DNA of 33,796 nucleotides, taken from assembly GCA_012728725.1 (NCBI GenBank), contig JAAYEM010000024.1, forward strand, positions 1-33,796, in the 5' to 3' direction. The DNA is from Tissierellia bacterium (GTDB lineage: Bacteria > Bacillota > Clostridia > Tissierellales > Tepidimicrobiaceae). The position numbers and the translations under genes are program-made. Under the pieces are notes generated by a model. That model ran no database searches, had not been told where the DNA came from, and saw nothing but the letters and a program-made list of their open reading frames with translations. How positions within the stretch are numbered: the first letter of the stretch is position 1; the number at the start of each line of letters is the position of its first letter. Below are positions 16,366 through 24,182 of the stretch, one piece after another.

Positions 16366-19233
16366 TTAATAGGCTGAATTTATCTGGTAGCTTATATTCT
16401 TTCCATTTACTACAAATTCTATTGTCCTGATTCCTTTTAGATCTTCTTCTGTTTCAATAGATCTATTATTGAATTCAATGTATCTCACTCCATCCTTTAC
16501 ATCCACCTTATTAGTAGAGCCATTATAGATTACCCAGATGGATTTTCCCCTTTCAAAGGTATTTACCAAGGTCTTATGCAAAAGTTCCGCCTCCAATGGA
16601 TCTGTAAATCCTCCTTGTCCCCAAATTGGAGTGTTGAGGAATAGGAAAATATGGTCTTCTGCAGCATTATTTAGCCTGTCCTGCAACCAGAGCCACTGCT
16701 GAGGATTGGTTGGTCTAAGTCCACCCTTGGCACTACTTGCATCTATTAGCATTACATTTTTATACCTATTGGTTTTAAAGGGGGTCTTTATATTGATTAT
16801 CTGATCCAATTTGACAGCTTTACTTACTTCTCCATTTATTCCTCCTACAAATACTCCCAGTTCATGCTTGTTAATCCTATCTAGTATCTTATTTACAGAT
16901 GCCTGTCCACCTATTTCCTTTAAATTAGCCGGTGTTCTTGTTACTATGAGAGAAAATCCATCCTCAGCCTTGTCCACTTTTGTATTTTTACTATCCCTGA
17001 AAGAGCTTGGTTCTGGCACTTCGATATTTTCGTAGGATACTGGATAGTGGGCCATTAAATTATCTATTAGTATCTCTCCAGCATATTTTTTATTTGCATC
17101 TATTTCTACCACATAGATCCTTTCCAGTATAATGGGATAAGCTATATCTGAAGGTATATTGGCTTCTACCAGCTGCCACTGGGTTGTAGTTAAAGACCTA
17201 GCAAAATCTATGGTATGTCTATTGCCATTCTTATCCCTTATAGTTCCCCTTAGCCAAGGTCCATTTCCATCCCCCTTAACCCAGAAGGCCAGTTTACTTG
17301 GATTGCCTTCCAGGGCTAGTCCATCCTTACCATCCTTAGCAAACAGGAGATAGGAAGCTCTAGAAACTTCTCCTTCTGTAAAATCGTATTTCAATCCAAT
17401 GCTAGCCTTTCCTTCCTTGGCTTCTTCATTTAAACTTATGGAAGCTTTTACAAATTCAGGATAGGTGGTAGATTTGAAGTCCTCTATATTTTCAAATCCT
17501 TCTATAAATACTCCATTTCCGCTGCCTACAGATACCAGTATATTGTTTATACCCTTTCCTATACGGGCAGTTATAGCACCAGAGCCTATTTTTTCTCCAC
17601 TGTAGAATACTCCATTTTCCACATAGCCTATATCCCCTATAACAGTCCAGTCTATATCTTCTGGATATATCTTGGCCTTAAATCCATTTTTATCCATACC
17701 GTATATGGTACCAAGGCTCTTCTTACTGTTTACATCTATATTGAATTTATCTATTGGTAGAAGGATGGTCTCCACTTCATCTAATACCTTCAAATCTATG
17801 GTTGCTGTAAGGCCTTCATAATAGGCTTGTACCGTTACTTTGCCTGAAGATTTAGCCTTAAATTTATTTTCGCTTATCTCTCCCTCTACACCTTCAAAGG
17901 TATATATGGCCTTACTTTCATCTATTTCTACAGGATTGTGGTGCCTATCATATCCTTTTATTGTAAACTTCCTAGTGGTATTTAAGAACATGTTTTTGTC
18001 ATCTGTTTCTACCTTTATATAGGATAGCTCTTCTACAGGAGCATTGGAAAATACCCCTACTCCATTTATTACCCTACGCTCTCCACCATCTGAAGGCTTG
18101 TTTACAACCTTAGCCACCTCTTCCCCTATAGGTTTTACCGCCATGGTTGTAGAGCCGCCCCCATCTAGGTTTATGGCATTATAGGCACCTAGTTCCTTAA
18201 AAATGGCCCCAAATACATTCTGCTCTACTCCTTTAAAGGACACATCCCTTCCATCAATGGTGGCCAGGATCAGTTCATTACCATCCTTACTTATCACTAT
18301 TCCAGTTCTGGGATGGTTTCCCCTTACATTATTATGGGTGGCCGTAGGTACACCATCTTTAAGTATAATACTGCCTCCCCCTATGGCAAGTTTAATATTT
18401 TCTAAATCGGGAACCAGGGTAATACTCAATTTTACTTCATGGCCAACTTTAAAGTGTTTCAGCAAACCATCCCTATAGAAATCCCTGGCAGCTAAAACGT
18501 ATCTGTTTTCCTTTAATTTTACAGGTTCTTGTCCTATCCTTATATCTGTTACAATATTGTTATCTACTACTACTTCTACCCAATCATCAAAATACTTGCC
18601 GCCGGGAGTCTTGTCCCCCCAGTGCTTATTGTACAAAATAACTCCACCATCTCCAGCAGGTTTAAACTTGTTTATATTATGTATGGTAACCGTTCCTTTA
18701 GAAGTTAGGGAGGTGGCAGCCATTTTCCTATCCAGAAGGGTTATTTCTGCCTTATTATTATAATCTATTAAAAAGGATGGCCAAGCATACTCCTTGGCAA
18801 CTGGAGAAGAGATTATTTTCCCCTCAGAAATAAAAGCCCCTATTGGTGATGATATGGGGGAAAAGTCAAAAAAGTCTCCATTTATTCCTGCTACTGCCTT
18901 ACTCTTACTGACCATATTGCTTACGGTGTCCCTATTGGAAATGCCCTTTTCACTCATAAGCCCTTTTATTTCCGCATACTCATTGGTCAAATCTACTCTG
19001 ATTACATTAATATTCCACCATCCCTGGGATGTAAACCTCCTTATATTTTCATACAAGACCCCAGAGGCGATATACTGGGCCTCCCTGGATTCATGGATAG
19101 TATAAGGTAGGTTAACTGCTTCAGCAGTTAAGGATGGGGCTATCCAGCTAGCTACTGTACAAAAAACTAGTAAAAAAACAAATAGTTTCTTAATGGATCT
19201 ATTATTTACTACTAGCCTATTATTCATTAGCAT
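16366..19233 (-). CDS. Secreted phosphodiester glycosidase (NAGPA) family protein with extra domains
   Basis: A protein of about 955 residues. The signal peptide (LFVFLLVFCTVASWIAPS) leads to an NAGPA-type domain at about residues 60-395, with VAGINGDFF, HPRTGIV, LATIDGRD and NLDGGGSTTM. This family includes the uncovering enzyme and bacterial exopolysaccharide-linked glycosidases. Next comes a bacterial Ig-like (BIG2-type) region and a beta-rich carbohydrate-binding-like region. The C-terminal part (about 730-955, with QQWLWLQDRLNN and FLNTPIWGQGGF) recalls a calcineurin-like phosphoesterase but has YNGSTN where GHxH is expected, so it may be inactive. It lacks an LPXTG or SLH anchor. The ATG at 19233 follows AGGAGAGGTG. 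It is monocistronic and likely acts on the cell envelope or outside the cell. Confidence 0.8.
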   Translation of the reverse strand: MLMNNRLVVNNRSIKKLFVFLLVFCTVASWIAPSLTAEAVNLPYTIHESREAQYIASGVLYENIRRFTSQGWWNINVIRVDLTNEYAEIKGLMSEKGISNRDTVSNMVSKSKAVAGINGDFFDFSPISSPIGAFISEGKIISSPVAKEYAWPSFLIDYNNKAEITLLDRKMAATSLTSKGTVTIHNINKFKPAGDGGVILYNKHWGDKTPGGKYFDDWVEVVVDNNIVTDIRIGQEPVKLKENRYVLAARDFYRDGLLKHFKVGHEVKLSITLVPDLENIKLAIGGGSIILKDGVPTATHNNVRGNHPRTGIVISKDGNELILATIDGRDVSFKGVEQNVFGAIFKELGAYNAINLDGGGSTTMAVKPIGEEVAKVVNKPSDGGERRVINGVGVFSNAPVEELSYIKVETDDKNMFLNTTRKFTIKGYDRHHNPVEIDESKAIYTFEGVEGEISENKFKAKSSGKVTVQAYYEGLTATIDLKVLDEVETILLPIDKFNIDVNSKKSLGTIYGMDKNGFKAKIYPEDIDWTVIGDIGYVENGVFYSGEKIGSGAITARIGKGINNILVSVGSGNGVFIEGFENIEDFKSTTYPEFVKASISLNEEAKEGKASIGLKYDFTEGEVSRASYLLFAKDGKDGLALEGNPSKLAFWVKGDGNGPWLRGTIRDKNGNRHTIDFARSLTTTQWQLVEANIPSDIAYPIILERIYVVEIDANKKYAGEILIDNLMAHYPVSYENIEVPEPSSFRDSKNTKVDKAEDGFSLIVTRTPANLKEIGGQASVNKILDRINKHELGVFVGGINGEVSKAVKLDQIINIKTPFKTNRYKNVMLIDASSAKGGLRPTNPQQWLWLQDRLNNAAEDHIFLFLNTPIWGQGGFTDPLEAELLHKTLVNTFERGKSIWVIYNGSTNKVDVKDGVRYIEFNNRSIETEEDLKGIRTIEFVVNGKNISYQINSAY

Positions 19234-19404
19234 CACCTCTCCTCAGACTAATAAAAAATCAAATCCTACAACTACTACACCGATATTTTTATCCACCCTC
19301 CTTCCAATAGCAAACCCCTTATTTAAATACACATATAATTATATAATGGAAATGTATCAATAATGTTACAAAAGGATTACAATCATCTAACAAGTATTTG
19401 GGCA

Positions 19405-19438
19405 TAAAAAAAGAAGGATTGAATACTCAATCCTTCTT
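19405..19438 (-). terminator. Terminator downstream of tRNA-Pro
   Basis: Arms AAGAAGGATTGA and TCAATCCTTCTT enclose four bases. On the minus strand the hairpin is followed by a T-run, ending the tRNA transcript seven bases past its CCA. Confidence 0.85.
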
Positions 19439-19445
19439 GGTAATC

Positions 19446-19522
19446 TGGTCGGGGTGAGAGGATTCGAACCCCCGGCCTCATGGTCCCAAACCACGCGCGC
19501 TACCAAACTGCGCCACACCCCG
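19446..19522 (-). tRNA. tRNA-Pro (anticodon TGG)
   Basis: A 77-base cloverleaf on the minus strand. The acceptor stem CGGGGTG pairs with CACCCCG, and CCA is encoded. The D-arm is GCGC...GCGC, the anticodon stem CGTGG/CCATG has loop TTTGGGA (TGG at 19488-19486), and the T-arm loop is GGTTCGAATCC. The U34 anticodon reads CCN proline codons. Confidence 0.97.
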
Positions 19523-19531
19523 CTGACCACT

Positions 19532-19537
19532 ATTATA
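19532..19537 (-). promoter_or_regulatory. -10 box of tRNA-Pro promoter
   Basis: On the minus strand TATAAT ends nine bases before the first tRNA base, so transcription would begin at or near the mature 5' end. No clear -35 (TTTAAT-like at best). Confidence 0.45.
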
Positions 19538-19794
19538 GTATAAGGGATAAAAGGATTAAAAGCAAGGGATGAAAAAAGAGCAAAAAAGGGAATTAACTAA
19601 GATTATCTTTAAATTTAATAGTTTAACTAATTCAATCTCACTATTTCGACAAAAATTAATATCGGTGCCAGCTTCCAATATTTGCGATATTTCCTGTTTT
19701 CCTGTGCCAATACTTGGCCAAATATGATATCATACTAATATCAAAGTATTCAGGCCTTAAGGCAGTCTGTTTATCAGAAAAGGAGTTATGGCAT

Positions 19795-20274
19795 ATGTTA
19801 GGATTAATAGAAGAAGTAAAAAGGGAAATACTAGTAATAGTAATGGCTGCTATGCCCATATCTGAGCTGAGGGGAGCAATACCGTTAGGTATATCCCTTG
19901 GATTAAGTCCAATCCATAGTACCATTATTAGCATTATAGGTAATATGGCCATAGTGCCAATTTTATTAAAGATACTCAACCCAGTAATGAATTATTTTGA
20001 AAAGACAGTCCTGTTTTCCAAATTTATCAGCTGGGTTAAGAGGAGGACCTTGAAAAAAACTAGGGATACCATAAGAAAATATAGTGTCTGGGGCCTATTT
20101 CTATTTGTAGCTATCCCTATACCTACTACAGGGGCCTGGACTGGATGTGTAGCTGCCACATTGCTTAAAATGGACTACAAAAAGGCCCTTTTAGTAATCC
20201 TATCGGGAGTGTTGGTGGCAGGAATTATAGTATATACGGTAAGCTATTCAATAGTAGCAAATATAAGTCTATAA
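19795..20274 (+). CDS. COG2426 small multidrug-export-type membrane protein
   Basis: A 159-residue integral membrane protein with the COG2426 pattern: MPISELRGAIPLGISLG near the N-terminus and the re-entrant-like PIPTTGAWTG in the second half, with three or four hydrophobic helices. Members are annotated as putative small multidrug export proteins on slender evidence and are distant relatives of the DedA fold. The ATG at 19795 is chosen because AGGAG at 19781-19785 fits; an in-frame start at 19714 lacks a ribosome site. An ATG at 19788 is out of frame. It stands alone before the SAM riboswitch. Confidence 0.75.
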   Translation: MLGLIEEVKREILVIVMAAMPISELRGAIPLGISLGLSPIHSTIISIIGNMAIVPILLKILNPVMNYFEKTVLFSKFISWVKRRTLKKTRDTIRKYSVWGLFLFVAIPIPTTGAWTGCVAATLLKMDYKKALLVILSGVLVAGIIVYTVSYSIVANISL

Positions 20275-20346
20275 TGGCCCTTCTACATTGACTAATATAC
20301 TCCATTATGTTAAAATATTTAATAAATTTAATACAAATCTTGATGC

Positions 20347-20453
20347 CTTATCAAGAGTGGTGGAGGGAATGGGCCCAGTGAAACCCGGCAACCTGGTATT
20401 TTTACAATACAAAGGTGCTAAATCCCACAGAATGCTAATTCTGAAAGATGAGG
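20347..20453 (+). promoter_or_regulatory. SAM-I (S-box) riboswitch
   Basis: The S-box conserved core is clear: CCTTATCAAGAG, GGTGGAGGGA, then GTGAAACCCGGCAACC and the closing GAAAGATGAGG. P1 pairs CCTTATC (20347 side) with GATGAGG (20447 side). GATGAGGT at 20447-20454 can instead pair with ACCTTTTC of the terminator stem at 20466-20473, forming an anti-terminator. With SAM bound P1 forms, the terminator folds and metK is off. Confidence 0.95.
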
Positions 20454-20465
20454 TAGTTGAAAAAC

Positions 20466-20493
20466 ACCTTTTCCTTTTGGAAGAGGTTTTTTT
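20466..20493 (+). terminator. SAM-riboswitch-controlled attenuator
   Basis: Stem ACCTTTTCC and GGAAGAGGT with loop TTTT is followed by seven T residues, 42 bases before metK. It is the expression platform of the S-box element. Confidence 0.9.
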
Positions 20494-20534
20494 ATGGAAG
20501 AAAGCTACAATTTATATAAATAAGGAGGTTGCTT

Positions 20535-21722
20535 ATGAAAAAATGGTTATTTACATCTGAATCCGTTACAGAAGGCCATCCAGATAAGATATGTGATGCC
20601 ATCTCCGACGCCATATTAGATGCAATATTGGAACAGGATCCCGATGCTAGGGTAGCCTGTGAAACCACTGTTACCACTGGATTGGTGTTGGTTACAGGGG
20701 AGATTACTACCAAATGCTATGTAGACATACCCAAAATTGTAAGGCAGACGGTGGAGGAAATAGGATATACCAGGGCCAAATATGGTTTTGATGCCGATAC
20801 CTGTGCAGTACTTACCTCAATAAATGAACAGTCTCCAGATATAGCCCTTGGAGTGGATAAATCACTGGAACATAAGCAAAATGGAGAAGATGAGTTTGAT
20901 ATAATAGGTGCCGGGGACCAGGGTATGATGTTTGGATTTGCATGTAATGAAACTGAGGAATTGATGCCCCTTCCAATTTCTCTAGCCCATAAATTAGCAA
21001 GGAGATTGGCAGAAGTTAGAAAGAATGGAACCCTAGACTATTTAAGGCCTGATGGTAAAACCCAGGTTACCGTGGAGTATGAAGATGGTAAGCCTGTAAG
21101 AATAGAAAACATAGTGGTTTCAGCCCAACATAGGCCAGATGTGGATTTAGATACCATAAGGAAGGATATTTTAGAACATGTAATTTTGAAGATAGTTCCT
21201 GCCAATATGTTGGATGACAATACTAGATACTATGTAAATCCAACAGGTAGGTTTGTAATAGGTGGACCTATGGGAGATGCCGGGTTAACTGGAAGGAAGA
21301 TAATAGTAGACACCTATGGAGGTTATGGAAGGCATGGAGGAGGAGCCTTTTCTGGCAAGGATCCTACAAAGGTAGACAGATCAGCTGCCTACGCTGCCAG
21401 ATATGTGGCCAAAAATATTGTAGCTGCAGGCCTGGCGGACAAATGTGAAGTAGGCTTGGCCTATGCCATAGGAGTAGCCAGACCCCTATCCATATTTGTG
21501 GATACCTTTGGTACTGGAAAAATATCCGACGAGAATATAAAGCAATTAATAGAAAAGCATTTCGATTTAAGGCCAGCAGCCATCATTAGGGATCTGGACC
21601 TAAAACGCCCAATATATAGGCAGCTGTCAGCCTATGGACATTTTGGAAGGACGGATTTAGATCTTCCTTGGGAAAGAACTGACAAAGCTCCATTCTTGGC
21701 CAAGGAGGCCTTTGATAGTTAG
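20535..21722 (+). CDS. metK: S-adenosylmethionine synthetase
   Basis: A 395-residue enzyme that makes S-adenosylmethionine from methionine and ATP in the cytosol. The signatures are all present: [20 protein letters not shown] near the start, [10 protein letters not shown], and the P-loop-like [20 protein letters not shown]. Length is standard. The ATG at 20535 is chosen because AAGGAGG ends seven bases upstream; a TTG at 20529 lies inside that zone. It is monocistronic between the S-box attenuator and a terminator, so SAM represses its own synthesis. Confidence 0.97.
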   Translation: MKKWLFTSESVTEGHPDKICDAISDAILDAILEQDPDARVACETTVTTGLVLVTGEITTKCYVDIPKIVRQTVEEIGYTRAKYGFDADTCAVLTSINEQSPDIALGVDKSLEHKQNGEDEFDIIGAGDQGMMFGFACNETEELMPLPISLAHKLARRLAEVRKNGTLDYLRPDGKTQVTVEYEDGKPVRIENIVVSAQHRPDVDLDTIRKDILEHVILKIVPANMLDDNTRYYVNPTGRFVIGGPMGDAGLTGRKIIVDTYGGYGRHGGGAFSGKDPTKVDRSAAYAARYVAKNIVAAGLADKCEVGLAYAIGVARPLSIFVDTFGTGKISDENIKQLIEKHFDLRPAAIIRDLDLKRPIYRQLSAYGHFGRTDLDLPWERTDKAPFLAKEAFDS

Positions 21723-21733
21723 TATATAGAAAG

Positions 21734-21765
21734 CCAGTAGATTGCCTAATATCTACTGGTTTTTA
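21734..21765 (+). terminator. metK terminator
   Basis: A 9-bp stem CCAGTAGAT and ATCTACTGG with an 8-base loop, then TTTTT, 12 bases past the stop. Confidence 0.85.
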
Positions 21766-21799
21766 TATTGATCCAATATAAATTAATTCAAATAGGGTA

Positions 21800-21808
21800 T
21801 GGTATAAT
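21800..21808 (+). promoter_or_regulatory. Extended -10 promoter before the AviRa-like gene
   Basis: TGGTATAAT is an extended -10 element 35 bases before the start codon. No good -35 at the right distance. Confidence 0.45.
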
Positions 21809-21843
21809 AAAGGTAGCTCACAATATCAATATAGGTGGTTTAT

Positions 21844-22545
21844 ATGAAATACAGATATGGTAAAAATGCTAATTATGAAAACTTTTCCAGCGGCCGGGTC
21901 CTCTACCATATAAAGGGGATGACCAATTTCCCTGTAAGGCTAGCCCAGGAGATATACGGAAGATGCTTAGAATATTCCCCCAAAAAGCAGGATATCTGCC
22001 TATATGACTGCTGCTGTGGTGGAGGGTATCTGCTTACCGTTTTAGGATTCCTAAACCAGGACAGTCTGGGAAGGGTCATAGGAAGTGACATAGACCTGGA
22101 AATATTAGATGTTGCAAAAAAGAACCTATCCCTATTGACTAGGGAAGGAATGGATAGGAGGATAAGGGAAATAGAAGAGATGATAGTAAGTTTTAATAAG
22201 GAATCCCATAGGGAAGCTAAAAATAGTGCAATTAGGCTTAAGGGCTTAATCAAAAAGGATATGGAGTCCCTGGTATTTCAGGCGGATGCCCTAAAGGCTA
22301 TAGAGCTAGATATAAAACCAGATATAATAATCACCGATGTCCCCTATGGCAATTTGGTGGATTGGAAGGGGGAAGAGCAATATATTGTAGATAGGCTCCT
22401 GGATTCCCTCTATCAAATATCCTCCCCAGCAAGCATTATAGGGATTTGTATGGATAAGGGGCAGAAGGTTAGAAATGATAAATTTATCCGGCTAGAAAGG
22501 GAAAAGATTGGAAAGAGGAGATTTGAAATACTAAGAAAAGGCTAA
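21844..22545 (+). CDS. AviRa-like 23S rRNA methyltransferase
   Basis: A 233-residue class I methyltransferase. SAM motif I is YDCCCGGGYLLTVLG (residues 54-68) and motif IV is TDVPYG (164-169). FPVRLAQEIYGRCLE before motif I, the long charged helical insert (about residues 95-135) and VPYGNLVDW match my memory of AviRa, the avilamycin-resistance enzyme that methylates 23S rRNA guanine (G2535 in E. coli numbering). Substrate identity is inference. ATG at 21844 with weak AGGTGG; an upstream in-frame TTG at 21835 is less likely. It is a single gene with its own promoter and a strong terminator after it. Whether it is a housekeeping modifier or an orthosomycin-resistance gene is open. Confidence 0.7.
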   Translation: MKYRYGKNANYENFSSGRVLYHIKGMTNFPVRLAQEIYGRCLEYSPKKQDICLYDCCCGGGYLLTVLGFLNQDSLGRVIGSDIDLEILDVAKKNLSLLTREGMDRRIREIEEMIVSFNKESHREAKNSAIRLKGLIKKDMESLVFQADALKAIELDIKPDIIITDVPYGNLVDWKGEEQYIVDRLLDSLYQISSPASIIGICMDKGQKVRNDKFIRLEREKIGKRRFEILRKG

Positions 22546-22626
22546 AGGAAAATATTACCTTTTTAGGCTTGTTTTTTGCATACAATGAAATTATAATATT
22601 CATTGTGATACTTCCTTAATCCCCCA

Positions 22627-22678
22627 GTAAAAAAGAGGGAAAGTACAAAGGACCTTTCCCTCTTTTTTACTTTTTTTT
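22627..22678. terminator. Strong bidirectional terminator
   Basis: Arms of 17 bases (GTAAAAAAGAGGGAAAG and its complement) enclose a ten-base loop and are followed by eight T on the plus side; the A-run serves the minus side. A second small repeat, ACAATGAA and TTCATTGT, lies at 22582-22606. The remaining stretch to 22805 shows no gene. Confidence 0.9.
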
Positions 22679-22805
22679 GACCCTTTTTATAAGCAAGCCG
22701 TAAATTTTTAAGTCTGGCAAAACATCTCCAAAATTAGGATTTACCCCAATTCCTATTTTTACCAATCCCAATTTTTAAGCTAATATATACATACCTAGGG
22801 AATAA

Positions 22806-22819
22806 GGAAGGCGCCTTCC
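22806..22819. promoter_or_regulatory. 14-bp GC-rich palindrome before the sigma-factor gene
   Basis: GGAAGGCGCCTTCC is a perfect palindrome directly before the ribosome site AGAGGAGGA of the sigma-factor gene. It could be an operator or a small leader hairpin. It stands out from the A/T-rich surroundings. Confidence 0.4.
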
Positions 22820-22834
22820 CAGAGGAGGAAGCAT

Positions 22835-23389
22835 ATGTATAGGGAAATACAATACCTTTTAGAATCCAGCAAAAAAGGGGATGGAAAGGCAAAAGAAGCC
22901 CTCTTATCCAAACTCCACCCCCTAATAATAAGCTCCATAAGGAGGTACTACAACAGAAAGGAGGAGTATGATGATCTAATCCAAGAGGGCTATGAAACCA
23001 TCCTCTCAGCCATTGACTATTATGACCCAGCTAGAGGGGTGCATTTTTTAGGCTATGTGAAGGCCCGGCTTAAATATCTATATTTGGAAAAGCATAAACA
23101 AAAACAAGTCCTTTCCCTAAATGAGCCGGTGGAAGGAGGAGAGTTTATAGATCTACTAGAAGGGGATGGGTGGGACCCAATAGATTTGATTATATATAAG
23201 GAAGAAATCCAGGCCCTACAGGAAGGTATAAACTCCCTTCCCCAAAGGCAGAGGGAAGTCATTATACTTTACTATATCAAAGGCCTATCTATGGAGCAAA
23301 TAGCAAAAAAATTAGGCATATCCTATAGGACTGTAGCCAACACCAAAACTATAGCCATAAATAAATTGAAAAAAATAATGGTAAAATAA
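22835..23389 (+). CDS. Small sigma-70-family RNA polymerase sigma factor
   Basis: A 184-residue alternative sigma factor. Region 2 is at about residues 15-85 (YDDLIQEGYETILSAIDYYDP) and region 4 at about 130-180 (LPQRQREVIILYYIKGLSMEQIAKKLG, the HTH). No anti-sigma gene is adjacent. The ATG at 22835 follows AGAGGAGGA. The next genes are DUF1659, DUF2922 and YvrJ-family mini-genes; in B. subtilis the yvrJ gene neighbours sigO (yvrI), so the association of a small sigma factor with YvrJ is familiar. Target promoters are unknown. A shared TCCCAATTTT motif upstream of this gene and of the yvrJ-like gene might be its own recognition site. Confidence 0.8.
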   Translation: MYREIQYLLESSKKGDGKAKEALLSKLHPLIISSIRRYYNRKEEYDDLIQEGYETILSAIDYYDPARGVHFLGYVKARLKYLYLEKHKQKQVLSLNEPVEGGEFIDLLEGDGWDPIDLIIYKEEIQALQEGINSLPQRQREVIILYYIKGLSMEQIAKKLGISYRTVANTKTIAINKLKKIMVK

Positions 23390-23393
23390 GGGC

Positions 23394-23422
23394 CCTCCTT
23401 CTATATAAGGGGTAGAAGGAGG
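23394..23422 (+). promoter_or_regulatory. Hairpin that hides the SD of the DUF1659 gene
   Basis: CCTCCTTCTA at 23394-23403 is the exact complement of TAGAAGGAGG at 23413-23422, which is the ribosome site of the next gene (ATG at 23430). The 5' arm starts five bases after the sigma-factor stop codon, so a ribosome ending there would open the hairpin. This is the layout expected for translational coupling. Confidence 0.65.
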
Positions 23423-23429
23423 TGATAGG

Positions 23430-23651
23430 ATGGCAGTTGTAGATATTAAGGAAAATGTAAGGCTGAAACTGGAACTAGATGGAGGAATGGACGGGAACAG
23501 GCAGATAATCAAATCCAAAATATTTTCCAAGGTTAAACCTACAGCAGAAAGCCAAGACCTGTATGAGGTAGCCCAATCCTTAGCAGATCTTCAAAGCCTA
23601 CCTTTATACAAGGTTAAGAGGCTTGAGGAAATCCAAATAGTAGAAGAATAA
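23430..23651 (+). CDS. DUF1659 family small protein
   Basis: A 73-residue soluble protein, start MAVVDIKENVRLKLELDGGM, with KSKIFSKVKPTAESQDLYEVAQ and a C-terminal LPLYKVKRLEEIQIVEE. It fits the DUF1659 family, small Firmicute proteins of unknown function that usually sit beside DUF2922 and YvrJ genes. No signal peptide or membrane segment. AGAAGGAGG lies seven bases before the ATG and is partly hidden in a hairpin whose 5' arm follows the sigma-factor stop, so translation is probably coupled to the sigma gene. Confidence 0.8.
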   Translation: MAVVDIKENVRLKLELDGGMDGNRQIIKSKIFSKVKPTAESQDLYEVAQSLADLQSLPLYKVKRLEEIQIVEE

Positions 23652-23682
23652 TAGGCTTTAATATTGGTAAGGAGGTGATTAG

Positions 23683-23901
23683 ATGGAAAGGTCAAGGCTG
23701 GAAATGGAGTTTAAGGACCAACTAGGGAAAAAGTTCACCCTAACAATAGATGATCCCCGACCAGATGTAACAGAGGAGGAAGTAAGAACGGCTATGGAAA
23801 ATGTAGTAAATAGGAATATATTTTTCACCGACGCAGGGGATATAGTATCCATAGTAGGAGCAAGACTCATAACAACAACTATAGAGGAATTAAGGATATA
23901 A
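23683..23901 (+). CDS. DUF2922 family small protein
   Basis: A 72-residue protein with LEMEFKDQLGKKFTLTIDDPRPD, an acidic helix TEEEVRTAMENVVN, and FFTDAGDIVSIVGARLI before a beta-strand-like tail. It matches DUF2922, which nearly always accompanies DUF1659. GTAAGGAGGTGATT precedes the ATG at 23683, 32 bases after the DUF1659 stop. No membrane segment. The paired small size and co-occurrence suggest the two proteins may form a complex; that is inference. Confidence 0.8.
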   Translation: MERSRLEMEFKDQLGKKFTLTIDDPRPDVTEEEVRTAMENVVNRNIFFTDAGDIVSIVGARLITTTIEELRI

Positions 23902-23905
23902 TAAC

Positions 23906-23926
23906 AGGGGGCTCCTGCCGCCCCCT
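23906..23926 (+). terminator. GC-rich hairpin after the DUF2922 gene
   Basis: AGGGGGC and GCCCCCT enclose a seven-base loop, four bases after the stop. There is no T-run, so it may stabilise RNA or attenuate rather than terminate before the yvrJ-like gene. Confidence 0.5.
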
Positions 23927-24033
23927 AATATATAATCAGCTAATTTCAACAATTTGCATACCCTTATGATTCATAATCCTATTCCCAATTTTAAATTTAT
24001 AATTTTCCCCAAGGGAATGAGGAGGTTTTGCCC

Positions 24034-24177
24034 ATGGAAGAGATCTACACCCATATAGCCAATTTAGGCTTTCCTATAGTTATATCCATTTATCTTTTGG
24101 TAAGGATAGAGGGAAAACTAAACCAGCTAACAGAGAGTATAAATGAACTATCCCGGGTCATAGCCAGCCTTAAATGA
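24034..24177 (+). CDS. YvrJ family mini-protein
   Basis: A 47-residue protein, MEEIYTHIANLGFPIVISIY followed by LLVRIEGKLNQL and a helical tail ending in RVIASLK. One hydrophobic segment (residues 10-23) and an amphipathic coiled-coil-like tail are the YvrJ pattern, resembling small phage-derived holin-like proteins (BhlA). The ATG at 24034 follows GAATGAGGAGG at 24016-24025. It ends the sigma-DUF1659-DUF2922-YvrJ set; its stop is five bases before the next hairpin. Confidence 0.8.
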   Translation: MEEIYTHIANLGFPIVISIYLLVRIEGKLNQLTESINELSRVIASLK

Positions 24178-24182
24178 TAAAT

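Noticed and set aside
19714-19794. Earlier start for the COG2426 gene and a TATGATATCATA palindrome near 19726
   Set aside because: No SD at the early start. The palindrome is A/T-rich and short enough to be chance.
19656-19979. Minus-strand 107-codon frame opposite the COG2426 gene
   Set aside because: Antisense shadow of a real membrane protein gene with no ribosome site.
20288-20560. 90-codon reading frame before metK
   Set aside because: It runs straight through the SAM riboswitch and its terminator, and has no ribosome site. Non-coding.
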